This document shows, piece after piece, positions 1 to 7,309 of a DNA stretch of 24,786 bases. This DNA is from Isotricha intestinalis (taxonomy: Eukaryota; Ciliophora; Litostomatea; Vestibuliferida; Isotrichidae). A program made the position numbers and the translations under genes. How positions within the stretch are numbered: the first letter of the stretch is position 1; each line of letters starts with the position of its first letter. The stretch is taken from positions 1-24,786 of the forward strand of contig JAJJLU010000654.1 in assembly GCA_023807065.1 (NCBI GenBank), given 5' to 3'. A model generated the notes under the pieces. That model was not told the DNA's origin. It was given only the letters and a program-made list of their open reading frames with translations, and did not search any database.

Positions 1-21
1 AATCCCCAATCCCCAATCCCC
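1..21. repeat. Telomeric repeat, C-rich strand, three heptamers
   Basis: The window starts with AATCCCC three times in a row, then drops into AT-rich unique sequence. Read on the other strand this is GGGGATT repeated, with the G-rich strand pointing outwards as expected for the 3' end of a left chromosome end. The unit differs from the TTGGGG hexamer of Tetrahymena and the TTTTGGGG octamer of spirotrich ciliates by an extra A. Only three units are present, so the assembly was probably trimmed. The terminal position and strand orientation are the main support. Confidence 0.85.
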
Positions 22-59
22 ATATATCTTTCGATGTTTTTAAAAATATTATATTTTTA

Positions 60-372
60 TCTTTTGTAGTTTTCCATTTAAATTTATAAATTAATATCTT
101 ACTACAATTAAGTTTTTACTACTTTTTGTTTTATATATCATAGGATTTGTACTATTTTTTGAGGAAAAAACACATCATTTATCTCATATCTTTTATAATA
201 TATTTCAGGATATTTATTTATATATCCAGTTAATGAATACCATTATAACTTAATTTATTATCATCTAATTAAATAGAACTTAAATGATTAGAATTGATAT
301 TTCCATTTATTTAATATATTTCATTCTTAAAATTCTTCCATTTCATTGCTTCTTAAAATCTATCGATCAATC
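60..372 (-). pseudogene. Decayed coding fragment abutting the telomere
   Basis: On the minus strand, two adjoining frames read like protein. From about 370 down to 233 the frame contains segments such as EAMKWKNFKNEIY and DDNKLSYNGIH, interrupted by TAA at three codons and ending in TAA at 230-232. From 239 down to 141 a second frame is open and includes YSLTGYINKYPEIYYKRYE and NDVFFPQK, then meets TGA. The two join naturally if one frameshift is allowed. Codon pattern (GAA, GAT, GGT at first-position G, almost none at third position) supports former coding. The readable signal runs on towards the telomere with more TAA codons. I do not recognise the family. A spurious reading of AT-rich DNA is possible but the 33-codon uninterrupted part makes it less likely. 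Confidence 0.45.
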
Positions 373-571
373 AGAGAAAAAAATAAAAAATGTATTAAGT
401 TTGTCACAACATAGATTTATTTGATTTCTTTTCTTAAAAATTACATATCTTCAAATTCTTATTGAAAAGAAAATGAAACTACAAACTATTTTTGAAATAA
501 AATAGGGTATTTTATTTAAATTTTTAAATTTATATAAATTATAAATAAAATTAATTTTCATTTATATAATT

Positions 572-3500
572 ATGGAAGGTAGAAAAAATTCTGTTCAAGA
601 TAAAATTGCTATGTTTAACCAAATTACAGCGGTTGGTTCAAAAAATGAAAATATATCTAATAAACCTCCTATTCCTTTTAATAAATCCAACCTTCTCCTT
701 GAAAAGAAATTCCCAGAATTAGCAAATTTGCAAAAGGAAGAAAAAAATAAAAATTTGCAAAAAGATAATAAACAAATTTCAAAAAAAGAAGAAAATATAA
801 AAGGAGCTGATTTAAATCAAGAAAAAGAAGAAGAAAAAAAAGAAATTGATGATAATTATGAAGAAAAAAAAGAATATTTTGAAGAATTTGAAAAAAAAGA
901 AAAAACTAATTTAAAAGAAGATAAAGAAAATGAAAATTTAAATGAAAAAAATCTAAAAGAAGAAAATAATAATGAAATAGTAGAAGTCAATGAAGAAATT
1001 AAATGTAAAAATGTATTAGAAGAAAAAAAAGAAGAAATTAAACCAGAAACAAAAAACCAAGAAAAATCAGAAAATAAATCAGGAAACAATAATGAAACAA
1101 AAAAAGAAGTAAAAAAGGAAGAAGAAAAAAAAGAAGAAAGAAAGGAAGAAGAAAAAAAAGAAGAAGAAAAAAAAGAAGAAACAAAAGAAGAAAAAAAAGA
1201 AGAAGAAAAAAAAGAAGAAAAAAAAGAAGAAAAAAAAGAAGAAAAAAAAGAAGAAAAAAAAGAAGAAAAAAAAAAAGAAGAAAAAAAAAAAGAAGAAAAA
1301 AAAAAAGAAGAAAAAAAAGAAATGAAATCAATATTAAAAGATGAATATAAAATAGATAAAGATATATTTAAAGAAAAAAGAGAAAATTTAATGAAATTTT
1401 TAATACAACAAGATAAAACAATGAGGAAAGATACAATTATAAATAGAAATAGTGAAGAAAATTTAGCAGAGCAATATATAATTATAGAAAATAAAAAAAA
1501 TCCTTCAACAAATAAAAATTTAGATGAAAAAAATAAATTAATTGGAATGAATCATTTAAATCCAGAAAAATTAAAAGATATTGAAAATAGATTAAATTCT
1601 AAAATTATTCTAAAGGGAGAAAATGCCTTTGATGAAAGTAATGATATTAATAATGATTTAAATTTTGATGAAGAAATAATTATGACTCGTCATAGATATA
1701 CAGAAGAAACAATTGAAGTTGGAAAACAATTTTTTAAAAGTAGATTTATTAACAAAAAATATCAAAAAGAATTTGATAAAAATATTGATAAAAAAAATAA
1801 TTCAATTAAATATTTTGACAAAGGAAAGATAATCAAAAAATTAGAAATATTATATTTAAAAAAAGTAGAAAAAGCAATTTTTTGTTTTAATTTAAAAAGT
1901 TATATGGATTCATATAATATTTTATTATCAAATGGAATAATCGAAAATTTAGAAGAATTTGGTGAATTTTTATTAATTATAAATGGATTTGATAAATTTA
2001 TGATAGGTGAATTTTTAGCAAAAACTCATCCTCCTAATGAAAATAAAATTATATTAAAGTCTTTTATACGTTCAATAAATTTTCAAAATATTCCTTTTAT
2101 TATTGGTTTTAGATTTTTTTTAACAACATTAAATTTACCTAAAGATGCAAATTTAATTTTAGATATTATGAATTATTTTTCTTTAGTTTTTTATAATGAT
2201 AATAAATCAACTAAATTATATAAAGATTCAAATTCTGTTTATTTATTAGCGTCAACAACTCTTGCTGTAAATACAATGTTTGTCAGAACTGATATTAAAA
2301 ATGTGAATAAAATTACTAAAGAACAATTTGTGGAAATGAATTGTGATGTTGATAAAGATACTATAATTAATATATATGATGATTTAAAAAAACATAATAT
2401 TATATGGACTCAAGATTATAATGAAGCAATATATAGAAGATTATGTATTATTGTAAAAGAAAAAGAAGATATAAAATTTAAAAAAGATGATGAAATGGAT
2501 GATGAGGAATTTGAAGAAAGAATTGATAATTATAGCAATAGAAGTAATCAAGAAAGAAAAACCTTAGTAACAAATGATTTAAGTAATTTATCTGAAGATG
2601 ATGTCAAACTATTAAAAGAAGGAGATTTATTTTATAAATTCACTAATAAATTAAGCAGTGGAAATTATAAATATTTATATTTTAGCAATGAATTATTAAA
2701 TATTATTTTTTGTGACAAAAAGGATGATAAAAAAATTGATCATTCTAAAATTATAGGGGTTAATGAAATTAAAGATATTATTATGGGACTTCATAATAAT
2801 AATTTAAAATTAGATGAAGGTGAAGATAAAAATTTATATTTTTCTTTTTCTATAAAAGATAAAATTCTTAATTTTAAAGGGAAAAATATTGAAATTGTTG
2901 CAAAATGGTATAAAGCTATAAAAAGTTTATTAAATGTGATTAATAAAAAAAAAGAAAATGCAAATAATGAAAAAAAAGACGATAAAATTAATGATTTAAT
3001 TGATTTTATTTGGAATAATATTTTGAGTAATTGGGAATTTTATAGTATATATTTTTTAAATCAAGTTAAAAATAAAAGAAGTTATCATTATAATTTAAAT
3101 TTAAAGTTAGAAGAAATTGATGATAAAAAATTAAATATAAAAGATATTATAAATAAGATAACAAACAATAAAAAACTTTCTAAAAAAGAAATATTTTTTA
3201 TTTATGAAAATGGGCTTCCTCAAAAAATAAGAAAAAATCTTTGGAATTTATTAATAGGAAATAAATGTGGTATAACAGAAGAATTGTTTAATTTTTATTT
3301 AAATAAAATAGAAGAATCAATAGATTTTAATCAATTTGAAAAACAGAATAACAAAAATCTACAAAATAAATTAAATGAAGGATTTAATAAAATTATATCT
3401 GATATAATAAAAGTTGGTGAAATATATTATGAACAAATTTGTAATAATTACAATAAAATATTAAATGATTTATATAAAATTATTAGAGTATTTTTCCTTT

Positions 3501-4057
3501 GCAGACCAGATGTTATTTATAGTGATAATATAATTTACATTGCAATGGTTATTTTATTAAATGAAGACAATATATATAAATCTTTTGTTTGTTTAGTGAA
3601 TCTTATTTTTCAAAATTATTTAGGAAAATATTTATTAAAGGATAATTTTTGTGTTTCTAATTTTGAATTATTTTTTTGTCAAGCTTTGAAAACTTTTTGC
3701 CCAAAAGCTGAAGAACATTTAAGAAAATTTGAAATAAATCCTTCTTTGTTTTTAGATGAATGGTTTGAAAGTTTATTTTGTAAAGTTATAAAATATGATT
3801 TACTTATTAAACTTTGGGATTTATTTATTTTAAAAGGTGATTTTATTGTATTACAAGCTGCAATTGCTATTATAATTTTACAACAAGAAAATATCTTAAA
3901 TTTAACCATTAATGAAATTTTAGGTTTGTTTAATAAAATTGTTGATAAAAATAATATTTTCTTAATAATGAAAAAAATTAATATTGAAGAAGATTTTAAT
4001 AATTGGAAAATTAATTGTCAATTAATCAAGAAAAGACAATTGTTTTTTAATGAATAA
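572..4057 (+). CDS. Sec7-PH-TBC fusion protein (Arf GEF / Rab GAP-like, TBS type)
   Basis: 1161 residues. Residues 50-250 are Glu/Lys-rich and largely disordered. Residues about 405-610 look like a Sec7 (Arf guanine-exchange) domain, with an LPKDAN stretch (522-527) where active Sec7 domains have LPGEAQ, and an LLASTTLAVNTMF helix (558-570) like the AY-LA-S-I-LNTD region. Residues about 680-790 fit a PH domain ending in the WYKAI helix. Residues about 880-1120 fit a TBC (Rab GAP) domain, starting GLPQKIRKNLWNLL and ending KLWDLFILKGD. TBC-Sec7 fusions are known from ciliates and other protists and are thought to link Arf and Rab control in membrane traffic. Catalytic residues look changed in both domains: Asp for the Sec7 Glu finger (525), Lys for the TBC Arg (947), and YSDN for YxQG (983-986). 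It may therefore be a scaffold or autoinhibited protein. No introns are apparent. Confidence 0.85.
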   Translation: MEGRKNSVQDKIAMFNQITAVGSKNENISNKPPIPFNKSNLLLEKKFPELANLQKEEKNKNLQKDNKQISKKEENIKGADLNQEKEEEKKEIDDNYEEKKEYFEEFEKKEKTNLKEDKENENLNEKNLKEENNNEIVEVNEEIKCKNVLEEKKEEIKPETKNQEKSENKSGNNNETKKEVKKEEEKKEERKEEEKKEEEKKEETKEEKKEEEKKEEKKEEKKEEKKEEKKEEKKKEEKKKEEKKKEEKKEMKSILKDEYKIDKDIFKEKRENLMKFLIQQDKTMRKDTIINRNSEENLAEQYIIIENKKNPSTNKNLDEKNKLIGMNHLNPEKLKDIENRLNSKIILKGENAFDESNDINNDLNFDEEIIMTRHRYTEETIEVGKQFFKSRFINKKYQKEFDKNIDKKNNSIKYFDKGKIIKKLEILYLKKVEKAIFCFNLKSYMDSYNILLSNGIIENLEEFGEFLLIINGFDKFMIGEFLAKTHPPNENKIILKSFIRSINFQNIPFIIGFRFFLTTLNLPKDANLILDIMNYFSLVFYNDNKSTKLYKDSNSVYLLASTTLAVNTMFVRTDIKNVNKITKEQFVEMNCDVDKDTIINIYDDLKKHNIIWTQDYNEAIYRRLCIIVKEKEDIKFKKDDEMDDEEFEERIDNYSNRSNQERKTLVTNDLSNLSEDDVKLLKEGDLFYKFTNKLSSGNYKYLYFSNELLNIIFCDKKDDKKIDHSKIIGVNEIKDIIMGLHNNNLKLDEGEDKNLYFSFSIKDKILNFKGKNIEIVAKWYKAIKSLLNVINKKKENANNEKKDDKINDLIDFIWNNILSNWEFYSIYFLNQVKNKRSYHYNLNLKLEEIDDKKLNIKDIINKITNNKKLSKKEIFFIYENGLPQKIRKNLWNLLIGNKCGITEELFNFYLNKIEESIDFNQFEKQNNKNLQNKLNEGFNKIISDIIKVGEIYYEQICNNYNKILNDLYKIIRVFFLCRPDVIYSDNIIYIAMVILLNEDNIYKSFVCLVNLIFQNYLGKYLLKDNFCVSNFELFFCQALKTFCPKAEEHLRKFEINPSLFLDEWFESLFCKVIKYDLLIKLWDLFILKGDFIVLQAAIAIIILQQENILNLTINEILGLFNKIVDKNNIFLIMKKINIEEDFNNWKINCQLIKKRQLFFNE
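1120..1321 (+). repeat. Purine-only low-complexity tract coding Lys-Glu repeats
   Basis: Inside the Sec7-PH-TBC gene, a stretch made almost only of A and G repeats a 12-base unit (two AAA and two GAA codons), giving KKEE repeated through residues 183-250. The strand bias (purines on plus) creates a long Phe/Leu frame on the minus strand that is not a gene. Such tracts expand and contract by slippage, so length polymorphism is likely. Confidence 0.9.
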
Positions 4058-4712
4058 CTTTTTGATAGTCAAAATATATATATTTAATTCTTTTCATTTT
4101 TTAAATATTTAATATTTATTTATTGCTAATTAAATATAATAAAAAAATCTTTTAAAATAAAATAAGCTTTTTTTTGTTAAATAAAATAATATAATAAATC
4201 TTACCTTTCATGTAAATTCTTGAACAAGAAAAAATTATAATAAATTCAAATATTATTTAAAATTGATTATTCAATTAAATTTTTTATTATTCTCAAACAA
4301 AATAATTGCCTTCTTTCTTTTATATATTCCATATTTTAAGATATATTTTTTTAAAATTTATTAAATTATTTTTAAATATAACTAATAATTAAGTAAATCA
4401 TAATATTAAATATCTTCATATATTTTTTTTGTCTTAATAAAAAACAGTTCAAAAATAACTTTTTGGTTTTATAATTATTGTCTTAATAAGAGAAACACAG
4501 TAAAATTATGAAAATTTATAAAAGTTGGCTATTCTCGTAAAAAGGTTTATAGGTAATCATTTAAAAATTAAATTAAAATTGAATTAAATATTCAAAATAT
4601 TCTGAAAAAGGGAGACAATTCGAAAAATATTTATTATCATTAAAAAATTTAAATTAAAAAACAAAAAAATTTTAAGTCTTAAAAAATAAAATAAAATTCA
4701 CCAAATTAAAAA
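4058..4712. other. Intergenic gap, no confident gene
   Basis: 655 bases between the Sec7-PH-TBC gene and the DHHC gene. Most is AT-rich sequence without a sustained frame. A weak minus-strand segment around 4250-4335 reads like protein (starting MEYIKERRQLF) but stops after about 26 codons. The 11-mer TGTCTTAATAA occurs at 4430-4440 and 4479-4489, each followed by an A-rich ACAG-containing stretch, so these may be two diverged copies of a short repeat. The last 100 bases are A-rich and probably carry the promoter and leader of the DHHC gene. Confidence 0.4.
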
Positions 4713-5366
4713 ATGACAGATATAGAACTTTCATCTTCTCCTTATAAAGAAGAAGAAAATTCTTCAATTGGGTTTACAAGAATAAAAAATGATTTAATAG
4801 AAAGAACAATAAACATTAAATATACAAAATATCTAAATATTCCATATTTTCATTTTGGAGAAACAATTTCCTTTTATTATCCCAATACAGAAATAAATGA
4901 AGAGTTTAAATACCCTCCTTTTAGTTTAGGACCAGGACATAATCAATTTATAATTATCGTGATTATAGGCTTTATAAGTTATTTCATATCATATTCATTA
5001 ATATTTTTCATATCTACTATATATTACAAAATTATTTTTCCAATTTTTCTTTTTATTGTTCTAATTGATTCTATTATTTTATTAATAAAAAATCCTGGTT
5101 TTATTTATAAACAAATTGATTGTAATCAAAATTCTTCTTTTTATTGTAATAAATGTGGTTTTTATATTGAAAGAGGAATTTATACCCATTGTCCTCGTTG
5201 TAATTGTTGTTGTGCTAATTTTGACCATCATTGTGGTGTTGTAGGAACTTGTATAAGTAAAAAAAATATTATTTATTTTAATACTTTGATTTTACTTGTA
5301 GCTTTTCTGAATGCATTTTCTATTTATCAAGTTTTTTATTTTTTATGGATTAATTCAAAGAAATAA
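4713..5366 (+). CDS. DHHC-type protein S-acyltransferase-like, C-terminally short
   Basis: 217 residues. Two hydrophobic segments (about 77-101 and 107-126) are followed by a Cys-rich domain: C145, C148, H159-C160, C163, C165, then DHHC at 171-174 and C180, then a third hydrophobic segment (about 186-212). DHHC enzymes attach palmitate to cysteines of membrane-associated proteins, using the DHHC Cys as acyl carrier. Two points are odd. The usual Pro-Trp after DHHC and the Asn of the NC pair are replaced, giving DHHCGVVGTC. The family normally has a fourth membrane segment and a conserved C-terminal motif, but here the frame ends just after the third. Coding-like sequence continues in another frame downstream (5354-5527), so the gene may be frameshifted and inactive, or the stop may be an indel in the assembly. 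Start chosen at the first ATG, behind an A-rich leader. Confidence 0.75.
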   Translation: MTDIELSSSPYKEEENSSIGFTRIKNDLIERTINIKYTKYLNIPYFHFGETISFYYPNTEINEEFKYPPFSLGPGHNQFIIIVIIGFISYFISYSLIFFISTIYYKIIFPIFLFIVLIDSIILLIKNPGFIYKQIDCNQNSSFYCNKCGFYIERGIYTHCPRCNCCCANFDHHCGVVGTCISKKNIIYFNTLILLVAFLNAFSIYQVFYFLWINSKK

Positions 5367-5527
5367 AATTTAAAGGATTGTTAACTTTTTATATTTTTTA
5401 ATTATAATAATCATTTATTTTTTTTTTAAATATTAATTTCATTTTTGTTTTTAATAAATTTTTATTAAAAATTACTTTAAATAGTTTATCTGAATATGAA
5501 ATTAAAATTATATTATTAAAACATTAG
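5354..5527 (+). pseudogene. Out-of-frame remnant of the DHHC C-terminus
   Basis: Immediately at the end of the DHHC frame, a second plus-strand frame reads FKEIKFKGLLTFYIF, meets three close TAA codons near 5399-5410, then continues as a hydrophobic stretch and ends NSLSEYEIKIILLKH before TAG (5525-5527). A hydrophobic segment followed by a short Thr/Ser-rich TYE-like motif is what a DHHC enzyme has after its third membrane helix. A missing T near 5355 would explain the frame change. The tail overlaps the region where a minus-strand reverse transcriptase remnant ends, so part of this reading could be chance. Confidence 0.4.
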
Positions 5528-5549
5528 TTTTTATCATTTAAAAAATTGA

Positions 5550-6150
5550 GAAAGAAAAAACAACAATTATCAGACAGTCATCGATAAAAAAAGATTGAAA
5601 TTAATAACATTTAATTTTTACATAAAAATTAAAAAGAATAGTTAATTTAAGATGATTTTAATTGAGATTAATTAAAAGAAAGGAAATTGTAGAAATTATT
5701 ACACTACATTATAATACTCCTTTATTAACATTAATATAAATATTATCATTTGTTATTTTTAGTTTCCTTTTGAATATATAATTTAATATTATCAATTATA
5801 TCTTCTGATATTCCTTATTCTATTTATTTATTGAATATTCTTTTATGTATAATATGCATTTTTTAAATCAATAAATACTATTCATGAAGAAATTTTTTTC
5901 ATTTTTAATATTATTAACTTTCTGTCTTAATAAATATATAATTTAGTTCCACATCCTCTTATAAATACAATTTGTTTATTATATATTATTTCCAGATTTT
6001 TCATTTACAAATTTAGAGGATTAAGGGCTAATGTTAGAAAAGAGAACCATTTCTTGTGTTATAGATAGGGAGAATGTCTAAAAACAAGAATACCCTATAT
6101 TATACAGATGGAGTTAGTTTATTCTATTATAGGGAAGAAGGGATGTTTAA
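5550..6150 (-). mobile_element. Decayed non-LTR retrotransposon reverse transcriptase
   Basis: Read on the minus strand from high to low coordinates, reverse transcriptase landmarks appear in the right order. An upstream segment DILPIYNTRNGSLF (about 6078-6037) resembles the PIYK-G region. RGCGTKL (5959 downwards) resembles the GFR-G-GT region. Motif A is VFIDLKNAYYT (5878-5846). A linker GISEDIIDNIKLYIQKE follows (5814-5764). Motif B is NKGVL-stop-CSV (5726-5700), where the stop replaces the near-invariant Gln. Motif C is FIDDCLIIV (about 5588-5562). Spacing between motifs (about 50-60 and 40 codons) fits LINE-type enzymes. The segments lie in all three frames and carry at least eight TAA plus TAG and TGA stops, so it is inactive. 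Motifs B and C share one frame. Orientation puts its 3' end against the broken DHHC tail. Confidence 0.65.
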
Positions 6151-6189
6151 ACGAATAAAGGCAAATATAAATTTATTGAAATAAGAATC

Positions 6190-6441
6190 AAAATCAATTT
6201 TTTTTTTATTTAGGTAAAATTTTGGATTCATATCTTTATTCTTTTTTATTATTATGATTTAAACAAATGTTGTTGAAAATATAAATATTTATCTCCCTTC
6301 ATTTTGAGATATCCTTTCTAATTATATTAAAAATATCATCAAATTTATTATTTAAACTTTTTCGAATATCCCATACATACATTCTAATTAATTTTTATCA
6401 AATTCAAAAAACTGTCCAAAAAAGTTAATACTGTAAACGAC
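6190..6441 (-). other. Short minus-strand coding-like segments, unassigned
   Basis: Between the reverse transcriptase remnant and the repeat island, the minus strand has a readable stretch (SLNNKFDDIFNIIRKDISK, 6359 to about 6303) followed by in-frame TGA and TAA codons. A neighbouring frame reads SINFFGQFFEFDKN (about 6432-6391). They could be upstream parts of the same retrotransposon reading frame or another gene relic. I cannot name a family. Confidence 0.3.
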
Positions 6442-6712
6442 AGGGTCATCCTCATCCAAATTTTATGGGGATATTATCCCATTGAAGAATGACGATTTCT
6501 TCCCATGGTCATCCTTCACCTTAATATTTAATAAGTATTTTCTAAAAAGTATAATTTTAAACAAAGTTTGAAAATTTTAATCTGGGTATAATTTATATGA
6601 TTTAATAAGGAGAATTTTTGGGTGAATGATGATAATATCCTTCTTTTGTCATCCGTCAGTATGAAATTTAGGATATTTTGGGAAAGATGACGATGTCCCA
6701 TGGATGAACCTT
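6442..6712. repeat. Less AT-rich island with direct and inverted repeats
   Basis: This stretch has clearly more G and C than its surroundings. GTCATCC occurs at 6445-6451, 6508-6514 and 6648-6654. Two diverged direct copies of about 60 bases can be aligned (6445-6507 and 6648-6702): both begin GTCATCC, pass through an AAATTT/GGATATT segment, then an ATGACGAT core and TCCCATGG. The ends are roughly inverted: AGGGTCATCC on the left (6442-6451) and AGGTTCATCC on the minus strand at the right (6711-6702). Another partial inverted copy (GGGTGAATGATGATAATATCC) lies at 6620-6640. This suggests a decayed foldback or MITE-like element, or a minisatellite; it is not a gene I can recognise. Confidence 0.5.
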
Positions 6713-6716
6713 TCTT

Positions 6717-7157
6717 TCACAGTAATATTGTTTGTAAATTCTTCTTTTTCTTTTTTAGAGTAGTTTCTTGAACTATAGAATTATTTTCATCATTTATTAA
6801 TTTTTATAGATTTTGTGCTTATTTATTTAAATAATCTTGTTCTCTTTTATTATCAATTTTATTATAATATTTTCTATTAGAATAAATTTCAGGTTAAAAA
6901 GTTAATTGTTGTTCAACATCTAAATCAACCCTTTTTTAATAATTTATTTTGCTTTTTTTATAATAATTATATAATTCTTCTATTTTTTTATAATCAACTG
7001 AAGAATTTATTTTTACATTATCATTTAAGTACTCTAAATAAAAAAGTTAAACTTCAAAAAATGATAATATGTTATATTTTTCTTATTCTTTTAGAAAAAA
7101 AATTACAATAAGAACATCAAATATAAATTAAAAATCATATATAGAAAAATAAAATCA
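6717..7157 (-). pseudogene. 140-codon coding-like frame interrupted only by TAA
   Basis: On the minus strand a single frame runs from after TGA at 7157 down to TGA at 6719-6717 with no frameshift. It contains clear protein-like sequence, for example FDVLIVIFFLKE, SSVDYKKIEELYNYYKK and RVDLDVEQQLTF, with G frequent at first and rare at third codon positions. It is broken by seven TAA codons and by no internal TAG or TGA. The same frame also has at least four CAA codons. No ATG lies in frame near its upstream end, so the start is lost or in another frame. Family not recognised; the hydrophobic start and Glu/Lys/Asn-rich end give no clear assignment. It is most simply a decayed gene, because intact neighbours use TAA as stop, but see the findings. 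Confidence 0.55.
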
Positions 7158-7309
7158 AAAATAAAATCATTTTTTTAAAATATAGTGTGTGAAGTATTAT
7201 ATTCATAATTTATAATTTATATACGCATAATTTTACTCATATCTCTATTTAAAAAGGTGTTAATTTTTTAAAAAAATTAAATAAAATTAAAATAAATATT
7301 TATAAAAAA

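Noticed and set aside
1038..1331. Minus-strand Phe/Leu-rich frame opposite the Lys-Glu tract
   Set aside because: Shadow of the purine-only repeat in the Sec7-PH-TBC gene.
4485..4545. Possible small structured RNA (GAGAA paired with TTCTC)
   Set aside because: Only five base pairs around a long AT-rich loop; no RNA family features.
5381..5485. Possible GT...AG intron that would extend the DHHC gene
   Set aside because: The stop at 5364-5366 lies before the candidate donor, so splicing there cannot restore the frame; other genes here appear intronless.
5886..6184. Plus-strand readings with a signal-peptide-like start (MKKFFSFLILLTF) and a 36-codon frame from ATG at 6074
   Set aside because: They lie opposite the reverse transcriptase relic, whose motifs are specific and ordered. 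Two plus-strand frames looked equally protein-like, which shows how easily AT-rich DNA misleads.
6420..6440. Possible Tc1/mariner-like terminal repeat (minus strand TACAGTATTAACTTTTTTGG)
   Set aside because: No convincing inverted partner within range and no transposase sequence; the resemblance is to a generic AT-rich end.
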